Notes: generated by a model from the letters alone, not told the origin. A DNA stretch of 64,000 nt from Paraburkholderia sp. BL21I4N1 (GCF_002973525.1 NZ_PVEN01000009.1:186001-250000); one strand, 5' to 3'. Counted from the stretch's first letter, positions 32,494 to 42,229 are shown. Made by a program: numbers and translations.

Positions 32494-35070
32494 TCATCCG
32501 CACGCACCGACCTCGCCGCACGCCGTGCAGAAGTCGCATCCATCCTTGCGAATGACCGCATTCGCGCCGCAGGTTCCGCACTTGCGGCCGAGCATGGTCT
32601 GCAGTCCGAGCACGCCGCCGGGCTGCGTCAATGTGGCGGGGTTGTCGCCATCGCCATCGCCCGGATTCGGACGGATGCCGAAATCCGCCGACAACGCCGT
32701 CTCCGCCTTCATCTGTCCACGCGGCAAACGCGCCAGCATGCGCGACGCTACCTGATTGCCCTCGGCGTCGAGAAAGCCGCGCCGGTGCAGAATCTGCTGG
32801 ATCGCAAACGCGAGCGCGGCCACTTCCGAATCGTGCCAGCGCGGTGTGCGATGACCGTCGAGTCGCTGCACGTCGCCGAGCCGCACTTGTCCGCGATCCC
32901 ACGACACCTTGCGCATGTCCTGCAGATTGCGTGCGACGAACCCGCCGCGCGCCGCCAGCGACAGCGAGCGCATGGTCGCCGTGATCCATTGCTGCGATTC
33001 GTCGCGCTGACCGGTCGGAATGAAGAACTCGATAGGACGCTCGATGGTGACCTCTTCGCCGCCCAGCCGCCCCGTGACTTCGATAAACGACACCGCGACA
33101 TACAGCGACTTCTTGCCGGCCTGGGTCAGATATTCGACCTTTTCGATGATGGCCGGCAGTTCGCCCTTGGGCCGATGATCGATCGCGATCCGCAGTGGAT
33201 CCTGGTCATTGTCGGCTAGCGAGTCGTCCGCTTGCGCCGGCGGCGGGCTCACGCTGAGCACCGCGCCGAGCGTTTCGTTCGGGCGATACGTGGCGAGGCC
33301 TTTGAGGCCGTTTTTCCAGGCGTCGAAATAGAGGCTTTCGAAGGCGTCGAACGGATAGTCGGCGGGGACGTTGACGGTCTTCGAGATCGATGTGTCCACA
33401 TACGGTTGCACGGCCGCCATCATGTCGAGGTGGTCGCGCGCCGACATCTCCAGCGCGCTGACGAAGTAGTCCGGCAGCTTGCCGACATCGCCACCCAACT
33501 CGCGATACAGCCGGTACGCGTAGTCTTCGACGTCGAACGATTCGCGGCCGCCGTCGGCCATCACCTTCATGCGCGTGTAGGTCCACGAGAAGGCCGGCTC
33601 GATGCCGTTCGACGCATTGTCCGCGAACGCGAGACTCACCGTGCCGGTCGGCGCGATGGACAGCAGATGGCTGTTGCGGATGCCGTCGCGGCGAATCGCT
33701 GTCTTCAGGTCGTCGGGCAGGCGCGACGCGAACGTGCCCGCTTCCAGATAGCGGTCGGCGTCGAACAGCGGAAACGCGCCGCGCTCGCGCGCCAGTTCCA
33801 CCGACGCGCGATACGCTTCGTCGCGCATCAGCCGTGCGATCCGCACCGCGAAGTCGCGACCGGCCGGCGAGTTGTAGCGCAGGCCGAGCATCACGAGCGT
33901 GTCGCCGAGACCGGTGAAGCCGACGCCGATGCGCCGCTTCGCGTGCGACTCGTCGTACTGCTGCGGCAGTGGCCACAGCGTGACGTCGAGCACATTGTCG
34001 AGAAAGCGCACTTGCGTGCGGGTGCGTTGGGCGAGGCCGTCCCAGTCGAACGAGGGCGTGCCGCCTTGCATCTGCGCGAACGGCTCGATCACGAAGCGCG
34101 TCAGGTTGAGCGGGCCGAGATTGCAGCAGCCGTACGCGGGCAGCGGTTGTTCGCCGCACGGATTGGTCGCGCGGATGGTTTCGACCGCGCGCAGGTTGTT
34201 GTCCTCGTTCATGCGCGAGATGAACACGATGCCCGGTTCCGCGACGTCGTAGGTGGAGCGCATGATGCGCTCCCAGATCGCGCGAGCCGGGCGCTCGCTG
34301 TAGATCCACAGGCCGTCGTCGCGCTGCCGCATGTCGTTGGCCGCGCGTAGCGCCGGCGACGGCTCGCCGCGATGCACGAGCTGCCAGGGCTGGTCGGCCT
34401 CGACGGCGCGCATGAAGGCGTCGGTGACGCCGACCGAGACGTTGAAGTTGTTCCAGCGGCCTTTCGAATGCTTGGCCTCGATGAATTCGAGCAGGTCGGG
34501 GTGGTCGCAGTCGAGCACCGCCATCTGCGCGCCGCGCCGTGAACCCGCGCTTTCGACGGTGCGGCACGACGCGTCGAATACGTCCATATAGCTGCACGGC
34601 CCGGACGCCGACGAACTGGTGGTGTGAACCCGTGCTCCCTTGGGGCGGATCGCCGAGAAGTTGTAGCCGACGCCGCCGCCGCGGCGCATGGTTTCGGCCG
34701 CTTGCAGCAACGCGACGTAAATGCCGGGCAGGCCTTGTTCGTCGACGCCCTGAATCGCGTCGCCGACCGGCTGCACGAAGCAGTTGATCAGCGTGGCGGC
34801 AATGCCGGTGCCGGCCGCGCTCATGATGCGGCCTGCGCCGAGCGCGCCATGCCGCAGATTGTCGACGAAGCGGGCTTCTACGGATTCACGTAGCGCTTCC
34901 GGCTCGGCCTGGGCGACACCGTGGGCGACGCGCTGGAATACGTCGTCGGCCGATTGCTCGTCGCCTTTCGCGTATTTTTCAAGCAGGACGTCGACGGAGA
35001 ACTGTTGCGGTGCGACGAGCGGGGCCGGGGCGGCCGATGCGGTGCGGGTGTCCGGCGTGTCTTCTGCCAT
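32494..35070 (-). CDS. nrdJ: Adenosylcobalamin-dependent (class II) ribonucleoside-diphosphate reductase
   Basis: This 858-residue enzyme should reduce ribonucleotides to deoxyribonucleotides without oxygen, using vitamin B12. It has the barrel motifs MRRGGGVGYNFSAIRPKGA, SRRGAQMAVLDCDHPDLLEF and NPCGEQPLPAYGCCNLGPLN, which includes the active-site Cys-Glu. SIAPTGTVSLAFADNASNGI is the substrate phosphate-binding loop. The C-terminus is a four-cysteine zinc-ribbon-like tail (CGTCG...CDFCTACG). The ATG at 35070 follows GAGGG. I found no cobalamin-riboswitch B12 box upstream. It is convergent with tssJ and unrelated to T6SS. Confidence 0.95.
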   Translation of the reverse strand: MAEDTPDTRTASAAPAPLVAPQQFSVDVLLEKYAKGDEQSADDVFQRVAHGVAQAEPEALRESVEARFVDNLRHGALGAGRIMSAAGTGIAATLINCFVQPVGDAIQGVDEQGLPGIYVALLQAAETMRRGGGVGYNFSAIRPKGARVHTTSSSASGPCSYMDVFDASCRTVESAGSRRGAQMAVLDCDHPDLLEFIEAKHSKGRWNNFNVSVGVTDAFMRAVEADQPWQLVHRGEPSPALRAANDMRQRDDGLWIYSERPARAIWERIMRSTYDVAEPGIVFISRMNEDNNLRAVETIRATNPCGEQPLPAYGCCNLGPLNLTRFVIEPFAQMQGGTPSFDWDGLAQRTRTQVRFLDNVLDVTLWPLPQQYDESHAKRRIGVGFTGLGDTLVMLGLRYNSPAGRDFAVRIARLMRDEAYRASVELARERGAFPLFDADRYLEAGTFASRLPDDLKTAIRRDGIRNSHLLSIAPTGTVSLAFADNASNGIEPAFSWTYTRMKVMADGGRESFDVEDYAYRLYRELGGDVGKLPDYFVSALEMSARDHLDMMAAVQPYVDTSISKTVNVPADYPFDAFESLYFDAWKNGLKGLATYRPNETLGAVLSVSPPPAQADDSLADNDQDPLRIAIDHRPKGELPAIIEKVEYLTQAGKKSLYVAVSFIEVTGRLGGEEVTIERPIEFFIPTGQRDESQQWITATMRSLSLAARGGFVARNLQDMRKVSWDRGQVRLGDVQRLDGHRTPRWHDSEVAALAFAIQQILHRRGFLDAEGNQVASRMLARLPRGQMKAETALSADFGIRPNPGDGDGDNPATLTQPGGVLGLQTMLGRKCGTCGANAVIRKDGCDFCTACGEVGACG

Positions 35071-35289
35071 GGTATGCCCTCGGACAGCGCCGCGAGACAC
35101 GTGGCGCGGTGGGTGGAAATGCGAGGGTCACGGTAACCGGGCAGCGAGGCCGGCGCGGTGACGTGGCGCAATCTCCTGCACCTTAGCTCAGCGCGCGGGG
35201 GGCCGCAATCGGAAGGGTTTTTGCATCGCGGGATGACAGGTGGCGCTTGAGATGCGCATCAGTGCGCCAGTGCGGCCACCGGTAAAACT

Positions 35290-35577
35290 TCAGGCTTCGG
35301 CGAATTCACCCAGCAGTTCGGCGCAAATCATCGCCGATGCATTCGCGGGCGCCGGCCGCTCGGCCGGTTTGAACACCGCATCGCCGCGACGGATCTTGCG
35401 GCGCGACACCGCGCAGGTGCCGGACGTATGCGCCGACCGGCGGCGCCAGCGCTGCTCGCCGTAATGACATTTCCCCGGTTCGACCCAGCGGATCACCAGC
35501 GTCGTATCGGAGCGTTCGAGAATCTCGATGCGCACACCATGGGTACCGTCAAGGGGGATGGACTCTAAGGTCATCAT
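35290..35577 (-). CDS. DUF3331-family protein
   Basis: This protein of about 95 residues contains VRIEILERSDTTLVIRWVEP, GKCHYGEQRWRRRSAHTSGT, CAVSRRKIRRGDAVFKPAER and ANASAMI. This arrangement is typical of the small DUF3331 family common in Burkholderia. The cysteine and basic residues suggest a small metal-binding or nucleic-acid-related fold, but no function is established. Three ATGs in a row (35580, 35577, 35574) follow a GGAG; the middle one has the best spacing. Confidence 0.7.
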   Translation of the reverse strand: MMTLESIPLDGTHGVRIEILERSDTTLVIRWVEPGKCHYGEQRWRRRSAHTSGTCAVSRRKIRRGDAVFKPAERPAPANASAMICAELLGEFAEA

Positions 35578-35952
35578 CATCGGCTCCGTATTGTGGTGTG
35601 CCGAATGTAGTCCTGCGCGGGCTAGATAGCCATTGTGTCCGAGTTGAAACACTGTTCTCGAATTAGCAACAATGAAACTTGACATTGACATTTGCCCGTC
35701 ACGGCAGGGTTTTACGGGCCATATGACGGCAAATTAGAGATAAGGCGGATTTTTGCAACGCAGTGTTGTTCGTAGCGCGACGAGAGTCCCGCCCGTCAAG
35801 GCCGATGGCGCTTCCTTTAAGATGTCGTTATCGATGAGCGACCGTGGCACGCCAGTGTAGCGGTTCTGGTTTTTTCCGGTCGGCTCGCGCGCACCCTGGC
35901 CATGTCGCCTCCGGTCGCGCTTCCACGCTTTGACACAATCACAAGAGCTTCC
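35578..35952. other. Divergent intergenic region, DUF3331 / AI-2E transporter
   Basis: These 375 bases are more AT-rich near 35640-35760 and should hold both promoters, but I could not pick a convincing -35/-10 pair. No small gene is evident. Confidence 0.4.
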
Positions 35953-37059
35953 ATGAATTCACGCCCGCCCGTTACGCCGCCTGTTACGCCACCCGACACG
36001 CCCCCCGCATCGCCGACCTCGCTCGAGCGCCAGAAAAAGCAGCGCACCGCGTCGCTCGTCCTGTATATCGGATTGGTGCTGCTGGCGTTGTGGGTCGTGC
36101 GCGATTTCATCGCGGTGGCCGCGTGGGCGAGCGTGCTGGCAATCGCGCTGTGGCCGCTCCTGCGCAAGATCGAGGCCCACCGCTGGTTCAGCGGCCGCAC
36201 GACCCTGATCGCCGCGCTGTTGACGCTCGCGATTGCCTTGCTGGTGGTGCTGCCGGTCGGCATCGGGATCGCGCAGGCGTTGCGCGAGGCGCACGACATG
36301 ACCGACTGGTTCAAGACCGTGCAGGAAAACGGCATTGCGTTGCCGGATTTCGTTCAGCATCTGCCGTTCGGCGTGCAACAGGTTTCCACGTGGTGGCAGG
36401 CCAATCTCGCGCAGCCGCTGCGCGATTCGGCGGCGATGAAGGGCTTGCACAGCACCACCGTCATGACGCTCGGCCGCCATTTCGGCGCGCGCGCCGTGCA
36501 TGCGGTGATGGTGTTCGCGTTCATGCTCGTCACGCTGTTCGTGATCTTTCAGGCGGGGCCGCGTTTGTCCGGCTCGCTGTCCACCGGCATGCGGCGTGGT
36601 TTCGGCGAAGCCGGCGCGCAGCTTTTGCAACGCATGGCGACCGCCGTGCGCGGCACGGTGTCGGGGCTGGTGGTGGTCGGACTCGGCGAAGGCGCGTTGC
36701 TGGGCGTGGCGTATGCGGTGACCGGCTTGCCGCATGTCGCGTTGCTGGCGGTGATCACCGCGATCGCCGCGATGCTGCCGTTCTGCGCGCCGCTCACGTT
36801 CGGCCTCGCGGCGTTGTGGCTGCTGTCGCAAGGGTCGGTGGCGGCGGCCATCGGGCTCGCCGTGTTCGGCTCGGTCGTGGTGTTCGTCGCCGAACATTTC
36901 GTGCGGCCGGTGCTGATCGGCAACTCGACGCGCCTGCCGTTCCTGCTGGTGCTGTTCGGTATTCTCGGCGGCGCGGAAACCTTCGGTCTGCTGGGCATTT
37001 TTATCGGCCCGGCGCTGATGACGGTGTTGATGGTGTTGTGGACCGACCTTGTGCAATAG
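35953..37059 (+). CDS. AI-2E family (PerM/UPF0118) membrane transporter
   Basis: This 368-residue protein has a Pro/Thr-rich N-terminal stretch and about eight membrane helices. The family layout is visible: TASLVLYIGLVLLALWVVRDF at the start, a long soluble stretch between helices 3 and 4 (FKTVQENGIALPDFV), then RMATAVRGTVSGLVVVGLGE, MLPFCAPLTFG and RLPFLLVLFGILGGAETFGL. Members export small molecules or act in Na+/H+ antiport; the substrate cannot be told. The ATG at 35953 was chosen over an upstream one at 35902 because the added residues look non-coding. Confidence 0.85.
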   Translation: MNSRPPVTPPVTPPDTPPASPTSLERQKKQRTASLVLYIGLVLLALWVVRDFIAVAAWASVLAIALWPLLRKIEAHRWFSGRTTLIAALLTLAIALLVVLPVGIGIAQALREAHDMTDWFKTVQENGIALPDFVQHLPFGVQQVSTWWQANLAQPLRDSAAMKGLHSTTVMTLGRHFGARAVHAVMVFAFMLVTLFVIFQAGPRLSGSLSTGMRRGFGEAGAQLLQRMATAVRGTVSGLVVVGLGEGALLGVAYAVTGLPHVALLAVITAIAAMLPFCAPLTFGLAALWLLSQGSVAAAIGLAVFGSVVVFVAEHFVRPVLIGNSTRLPFLLVLFGILGGAETFGLLGIFIGPALMTVLMVLWTDLVQ

Positions 37060-37083
37060 TTGCACGCGGATTTCAGGTCGGTT

Positions 37084-37980
37084 TCAAGGGCGGCCGGTCG
37101 AAGGGTGAGCTAGCGGTTGCTGTTGTGGTTGCGTTTGCGCTTGAGTTTTCACGCAACCGAGCGTGTATTTCAGCGCGGCCGGCAGCAGCGCGCTCCACAC
37201 ATCCCACGTGTGGGCGCCGTCGATGATGCGCAGCGCCGCCGGATTTCCCACCAGCCGCAGATGCGTGTACAGCGACGACGCGTCGGCCTGGATCGCGAGA
37301 TCGTCGTCGCCGGCGGCGATGAACATCGGCAGACGATAAGGCCGGCTCATATAACGGTCCCACTGCGCCGGATAGTTGAGCTCGTGCCAGATGCGCGCGT
37401 CGAATTCGCGTTCGCCGAATACGCCCACGCGCCGCGCCGCCGACGCGCGCGGCGGTTCGTTCGGGTAGATCGCGGGGCTCAGCAGCAGGGCGCCGCAAAA
37501 CCGTTCCGGCTGCGTCATTGCATAGCGCAGCGCGCCGAAGCCACCCATCGACACACCGCCGATCATGCGGCCGCTGCGCTGCGTCGACACCGCGTAGCGC
37601 GATTCGATCTCGGGCAGCAGATCGTCGAAGAACGCCGTCTCCATCTTCTCCTTGCGATCGACGTACCAGTCGGTGCCGCCCTGCGGCATCACGATCGCGA
37701 CCGGCGGCATGTCCTTGTGGTCGATCAGCGCGTCGGCGGCGCTTTGCAGATGGCCTTGCGTGAGCCAGTCGTTGGCGTCGCCGTTATTGCCGTGCAGGAG
37801 ATAGAGCACCGGAATGCGGGCGGCGTCGTGACGGTAGCCTGTCGGCAGATAGATCGTGTACGACCAGTCGCGGCCGAGCGCGTCGGCATGGAAGCTGCGG
37901 CTGATCACGGTGCTGGCGCAAGCGGTGTCGCAAGCGACGAAGCACAGCGCAACGAGTGCGGAGGGGAGGAATGGACGCAT
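37084..37980 (-). CDS. Secreted esterase of the EstA/FrmB-like alpha/beta hydrolase group
   Basis: This 298-residue protein has a signal peptide (MRPFLPSALVALCFVACDTA, cleavage near CAS). An esterase D-type fold follows: IPVLYLLHGNNGDANDWL (oxyanion region), nucleophile elbow GGVSMGGFGAL, acid region FIAAGDDDLAIQADA, and catalytic His in DGAHTWDVW. Such enzymes hydrolyse acyl esters in the periplasm or outside the cell. The C-terminal tail is Gln/Pro-rich. It is convergent with the transporter gene. The start at 37980 gives the natural signal peptide. Confidence 0.85.
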   Translation of the reverse strand: MRPFLPSALVALCFVACDTACASTVISRSFHADALGRDWSYTIYLPTGYRHDAARIPVLYLLHGNNGDANDWLTQGHLQSAADALIDHKDMPPVAIVMPQGGTDWYVDRKEKMETAFFDDLLPEIESRYAVSTQRSGRMIGGVSMGGFGALRYAMTQPERFCGALLLSPAIYPNEPPRASAARRVGVFGEREFDARIWHELNYPAQWDRYMSRPYRLPMFIAAGDDDLAIQADASSLYTHLRLVGNPAALRIIDGAHTWDVWSALLPAALKYTLGCVKTQAQTQPQQQPLAHPSTGRP

Positions 37981-38146
37981 GTGAGAGTAGGAGGCCGCCG
38001 CGCGAGTCGCGGGCGGCGTCATGCTAACAGGATCGGCGCTGCGGATTGAAGCGCGGCGAGCGCCACGAGCGCCACGGGCGGACCAAGGGCGGCCCAAGGG
38101 CGAGACCGCGAAGGCCGATACCCGGCCCGCTGCCCTGCGGCACCGC

Positions 38147-39256
38147 TCAAGGCCAGGTGCGAAGCCGCGTGCCGACCAGCCGCGAAGCGAGCCGCTTGAG
38201 CGGCTGTTCCGCAAGCGCGACCGTCAGCAGCGCGCCGACCGCGACGGCATCGGCGAGCAGGCCGAGCGGGTAGTTGAGGTAACCGTCGGTGGCCGCATAC
38301 AGCACCGAATCCACCACGAGCGAGATCACCGCGCCGGCGATAAAGCACAGCAGTCCCTTGCGGCCGATCACGCCGACCCACGGCAGCCGTTGCGCGAGTT
38401 TCCTGGCCCAGCCCAGCTGAATCAGATTCGCGACGAGCCATGCAATCGCAAGAAAATTCACCGCGCGCAGATAGGACAGATTCTGCTTGAGACTGCCGTC
38501 GAGCGGCTCGAGCTCGACAAACAGCTTGTAGTAAGCCGCGGCCGCGACCACCGCGAACGCCAGCACGCTGACCAGCCAGCCGAGCCGGTGCGCGCTGACG
38601 CGCTGATACACCGGCTGGCAGCGGGCCAGCACGCCGAGCACGAACAGCAACTGCCACGCGAACGGGTTGAAGTCCCAATGCATGTCCGGCGCGGCGGGCA
38701 GATAGGCGGTGATCGCCGGCGCGCCGGCCCACAGCGCGACGCTGCCGGCCAGCAGCCACCACGGCTTGCTGCGTGCGAGCGGCAAGATCATCGGCACCAG
38801 TGCCGCGAAGAACGCGTACATCGGCAGCACGGAGGCGAGGTAGGGCTGGCGGCGGAACAGCAGGATGTCGCGCAGTGCGGCGAGGGGCGCGTCCATCAGA
38901 TCGTCGAGGTCGGTGGTGGCGAGATTCGGCCCGTCGATGCTGAACGCCGTCAGCGTTGCGCTGACCAGCAGCATTAGCGCCGCAGTGATCAGGAACGCCC
39001 GGTAGATTTCCAGCGAACGCCGCAGGAAGCGGCCGCGCGCGATCGTCTCATTGCGCCGTTCGGCGAGCGCCGCGTAGGCCGTGGCGGTGGCGAAGCCGCC
39101 CAGGAACACGAACACTTCGGCGGCATCGCACAACGCGTAAGCGTGCAGCGTGACGCGCGACAGAATGCTGCCGCCAATATGGTCGACGACGATGATAAGC
39201 AGAACCAGTCCGCGGAAAAAGTCGAGCTCGATCAGACGGGATTGCGATGCTTGCAT
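38147..39256 (-). CDS. OpgC-domain membrane acyltransferase
   Basis: This 369-residue protein has about ten helices and begins SRLIELDFFRGLVLLIIVVD with HIGG, the OpgC/acyltransferase-3-type start. AEVFVFLGGFATATAYA follows, and PDMHWDFNPFAWQLLFVLG lies in the middle. OpgC proteins succinylate osmoregulated periplasmic glucans; no opgGH genes are in the window, so the acceptor is uncertain. The ATG at 39256 gives the family start; an upstream ATG adds 21 atypical residues. Same strand as the secreted esterase gene, 166 bases upstream of it. Confidence 0.85.
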   Translation of the reverse strand: MQASQSRLIELDFFRGLVLLIIVVDHIGGSILSRVTLHAYALCDAAEVFVFLGGFATATAYAALAERRNETIARGRFLRRSLEIYRAFLITAALMLLVSATLTAFSIDGPNLATTDLDDLMDAPLAALRDILLFRRQPYLASVLPMYAFFAALVPMILPLARSKPWWLLAGSVALWAGAPAITAYLPAAPDMHWDFNPFAWQLLFVLGVLARCQPVYQRVSAHRLGWLVSVLAFAVVAAAAYYKLFVELEPLDGSLKQNLSYLRAVNFLAIAWLVANLIQLGWARKLAQRLPWVGVIGRKGLLCFIAGAVISLVVDSVLYAATDGYLNYPLGLLADAVAVGALLTVALAEQPLKRLASRLVGTRLRTWP

Positions 39257-39802
39257 GATGTAACGCCAAAAGCAGTCTCGTGCGACGGCGCGCTGGTTCA
39301 GCGCCGCAAACGTCCTCACGTGACTTTGGAAATGGGGTGGCGAGTTGCTGCGGATGCACGATCCACGCGCTCGGCGTCGCCGTTTTCAACCGGGCGGCCT
39401 GAGGCAGGCTCGATTGCAGAGGGCAGTAAAAATGACCCGTGTGGCGCCGCTGAGTTCCGCTGCAGCGCCGCGAAAGCTTTCGATTATATTTCTTTCCGTG
39501 ACAAAGCCCGGGCGAGCCGGACGGCGGGCCGAGTCACCAAAGACGTCGTCAATCGGGCTGTACTTCAGTCGGGGCGGCGCGCTGCCGTTTACCTGAAGGA
39601 GCGCCGCGAAAAAAGGGGCGCTTGCGCGCAGTGGAGATTTCGCAACAATTTGAGATATCGACGTGACACCCGATGGACGTCCCGCTAACGGCGTGTGAGG
39701 ATTTCCTGAAGGCGCGCCGGGGCTGTTAAAAGCCCTGACAAAGCGTCAAGAACAAGGCGGCTGGATCGAGTTGTCCGATTACTCGAGTGCAGGGAGATCA
39801 TC
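39257..39802. other. Divergent intergenic region, OpgC / porin
   Basis: These 546 bases hold no credible gene. The porin end has AGGGAG at its ribosome site. Porin genes usually have long regulated leaders, but I could not identify a specific operator or a strong promoter pair here. Confidence 0.45.
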
Positions 39803-40963
39803 ATGAACAAGCAAGTGTTCGCGCTGGCTGTCTCCGCCGCTTTGTCCGCCGCTTTTGCGCAGTCTGCCTCGGCGCAAACCAGCGTGACGCTGTATGGCGT
39901 ACTCGATGAAGGCATCAACTACACCAATAATGTCGGCCGTGGCCATGTCTACGAGCTGGCGAGCGGCGACGCGCAGGGCAGCCGCTGGGGCCTGAAAGGC
40001 GCGGAGGAACTCGGCGGCGGCCTGAAAGCGATCTTCCAGCTGGAAAACGGCTTCGACGTCAGCTCCGGGCGCCTTAATCAGGGCGGCCGGATGTTCGGCC
40101 GCCAGGCTTTCGTGGGCGTCAGCTCGGATAGCTTCGGCAGCCTGACGTTCGGGCGTCAGTACGATTCCGTGGTGGACTATCTGGCGCAGACCACGGCCAA
40201 CGGCAATTGGGCCGGCGAGCTGTTCTCGCACCCCTACGACAACGACAACACCGACAACTCGTTCCGTCTCGACAACTCGGTCAAGTTCACCAGCCCGTCG
40301 ATTTCCGGCTTCCAGTTCGGCGGCGTCTACAGTTTCAGCAACGACACCAACTTCGCCAATAACCGCGCGTACAGTTTCGGCGGTCAATATACGTATGGCG
40401 GCTTGCTGGTCGCGGCCGCCTATCTGCAGGCCGATAATCCCGGCAATGGCGCGAACGGCGCGATCACCGCGAACGACGCCAGTTTCATCGCAGGGCGCAT
40501 GCGCGTATTCGGCGGCGGTATTACGTACACGTTCGGTCCGGCAACCGCCGGCTTTGTTTATACCAACTCGAATTATCTGGATCCGACCGGCAACGGTTAT
40601 CTTGGCATTACGCCGCTGGTGCCGCCGGGCATTTTGCTGAACTCGCTGAAGTACCAGAACTTCGAGTTAAACGGCAAATATCAGGTGTCGCCGATGCTGT
40701 TCGTCGGCGCGCAATATGTCTATACGATGGAAAACTACGATGCGTCGAGCGGCGGCGTTAAACCGCGCATTCACTCTTTCGGCCTGATGGCGGATTACAA
40801 CCTGTCCAAACGCACGGACGTCTACATTCAGGGCGAGTATCAGCAGGTAACCGGCGACTCGACCTATACGATTCTGGACGACGCATTCACGCCCGGCACC
40901 CAGTCGCCTTCATCGACGTCGAAGCAGGTCGTGGTGCGGGCGGCGATCCGGCATAAGTTCTAG
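39803..40963 (+). CDS. Trimeric general porin (Burkholderia OmpC-like)
   Basis: This 386-residue protein has a signal peptide (MNKQVFALAVSAALSAAFAQ, cleavage after SASA). The mature start QTSVTLYGVLDEGINYTNN is typical of beta-proteobacterial porins. Further family blocks are SRWGLKGAEELGGGLKAIFQ and RQAFVGVSSDSFGSLTFGRQ, and the last strand ends in VVVRAAIRHKF with the terminal Phe that BamA recognises. It forms a 16-stranded outer-membrane channel for small solutes. AGGGAG lies before the ATG. Confidence 0.93.
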   Translation: MNKQVFALAVSAALSAAFAQSASAQTSVTLYGVLDEGINYTNNVGRGHVYELASGDAQGSRWGLKGAEELGGGLKAIFQLENGFDVSSGRLNQGGRMFGRQAFVGVSSDSFGSLTFGRQYDSVVDYLAQTTANGNWAGELFSHPYDNDNTDNSFRLDNSVKFTSPSISGFQFGGVYSFSNDTNFANNRAYSFGGQYTYGGLLVAAAYLQADNPGNGANGAITANDASFIAGRMRVFGGGITYTFGPATAGFVYTNSNYLDPTGNGYLGITPLVPPGILLNSLKYQNFELNGKYQVSPMLFVGAQYVYTMENYDASSGGVKPRIHSFGLMADYNLSKRTDVYIQGEYQQVTGDSTYTILDDAFTPGTQSPSSTSKQVVVRAAIRHKF

Positions 40964-40993
40964 GCGAGCGCGTGAGGCTGTTGCGTAAGCCGC

Positions 40994-41323
40994 TCAGTTC
41001 ATCACGTAATGCTGAAACAGAATCCCCACTACCACGCCGGCCGGAATGCCGAAGGTCCGGCCGCGCAACGTCGCGCTTAGATCCTCGTCGAGGACGAAGC
41101 TGCAGCGGCGCTCGCGCCACACGGTTTTATAAGCCAACGGTTTCGCGTCGACGATCACGACGGCGATCAGCACCGTCACGACGACTTGCCCGAGTGCGTG
41201 CAAGCGAGCCGTGAACGGCGAGAACTCGCCGGCATTGGCGAGCAGGACCATCACGACGGCAGCGATCAGCGTACCGAAGAAAAAACCGTTGATAAAGCGG
41301 TTTGCCGATTGAAGAGAATCCAC
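40994..41323 (-). CDS. Small membrane protein of unknown function
   Basis: About 109 residues from a GTG with GAGG upstream. There are two or three hydrophobic stretches (RFINGFFFGTLIAAVVMVLL, LGQVVVTVLIAVVIVDA, TFGIPAGVVVGILFQHYVMN) with a basic middle (YKTVWRERRCSF). I do not recognise the family. A longer open frame to 41416 exists, but it lacks a better ribosome site. It is convergent with the porin and 114 bases from the NUDIX gene's stop. Confidence 0.5.
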   Translation of the reverse strand: MDSLQSANRFINGFFFGTLIAAVVMVLLANAGEFSPFTARLHALGQVVVTVLIAVVIVDAKPLAYKTVWRERRCSFVLDEDLSATLRGRTFGIPAGVVVGILFQHYVMN

Positions 41324-41437
41324 TGCAACCTCGACGCATTCGCCAGCGCAAAAAACGTGACGAACGCAAAAATAGACGGACGGGAAGGGCGTTCGATTTA
41401 ACCGACCCGTCAGCATATTTTCTTTGGCTGCCGCGAC

Positions 41438-42103
41438 CTAGCGTCCGTTTCCCAACGCCTCGCGCGATAAATCGGAAACGAGCGGCGCGGAAATGACCGG
41501 CGCGGAAACGACCGCCGGCGCGCCCAACAGATTCAGTTTCGCGTATTGCAGCAGCATGATCGTCTTGCCGTCGACGATCTCGCCGCGCTCTATCATGGCG
41601 AGCGCGTCGTCCACCGGCAATTCCAGCACCTCGATATCTTCGCCTTCAGCCGCGATGCCGCCGCCGGCGCCGACCTTCGCCACCGCGTCGTATTCGGCGA
41701 CGAAAAAATGCAGCTTTTCCGTAACCGAGCCCGGGCTCATGAAAGCCTCGAACACCTTGCGCACGTCATGCACGCGGTAGCCGGTTTCCTCTTCCACCTC
41801 CGCGCGAATCCGTTCTTCGGGCGAGGCCGCTTCCAGCAGACCGGCCGGCGCCTCGATCAGCATGCCGTGGTGACCGTTGACGAACGCGGGCAGCCGGAAT
41901 TGCCGCGTCAGCACCACCGTGCGGCGGCGCGGATCGTACAGCAGCAGCGTGGCGCCGTTGCCGCGGTCGTAAGTTTCGCGGCTCTGACGCTGCCAGCTGC
42001 CGTCGGCGCGGCGATAGTCGAAGGTGGTTTTTTTCAGCACGTACCAGTCGTCCGACAGCACCTCGACGTCGACGATACGGACCCGCCCGGCGGTTTCGTT
42101 CAT
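41438..42103 (-). CDS. NUDIX hydrolase (NudK/ADP-ribose pyrophosphatase-like)
   Basis: This 221-residue enzyme has the Nudix box GLLEAASPEERIRAEVEEETGY (family pattern GX5EX7REUXEEXGU, with Arg-Ala for Arg-Glu) and the N-terminal dimer strands WYVLKKTTFDYRRADGSWQR. This matches the NudK/YffH type that cleaves sugar nucleotides such as GDP-mannose or ADP-ribose. The tail after about residue 195 is Ala/Val/Ser-rich. It is divergent from the DeoR-type regulator with phased repeats between them, so it may be a target. Confidence 0.85.
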   Translation of the reverse strand: MNETAGRVRIVDVEVLSDDWYVLKKTTFDYRRADGSWQRQSRETYDRGNGATLLLYDPRRRTVVLTRQFRLPAFVNGHHGMLIEAPAGLLEAASPEERIRAEVEEETGYRVHDVRKVFEAFMSPGSVTEKLHFFVAEYDAVAKVGAGGGIAAEGEDIEVLELPVDDALAMIERGEIVDGKTIMLLQYAKLNLLGAPAVVSAPVISAPLVSDLSREALGNGR

Positions 42104-42179
42104 GGCTCGCTTCCTGTTTTCATGTTTTCCTGTTTGCATGGACAAGCACAAAGCGGTCGGCGCCGCCTGCGAATCATGG

Positions 42180-42229
42180 TATCGTGCAGTTTCGTGCAAA
42201 AACAAGTGATTTCGTGCAATTGTGCTGAA
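42180..42229. promoter_or_regulatory. 10-bp-phased repeats, candidate DeoR-family operator
   Basis: In register with a 10-bp period lie tATCGTGCAg (42180), TTTCGTGCAA (42190), an unrelated decamer (42200), TTTCGTGCAA (42210) and TTGTGCTGAA (42220). Two exact copies 20 bp apart, on the same helix face, plus degenerate copies, resemble the direct-repeat TTTC-type operators of DeoR-family repressors. The site is between the divergent NUDIX and DeoR genes. Confidence 0.55.

Noticed and set aside
35071-35289. Cobalamin riboswitch upstream of the B12-dependent nrdJ
   Set aside because: A weak GCCACCTG is present on the minus strand, but no B12 box or supporting stem pattern was found.
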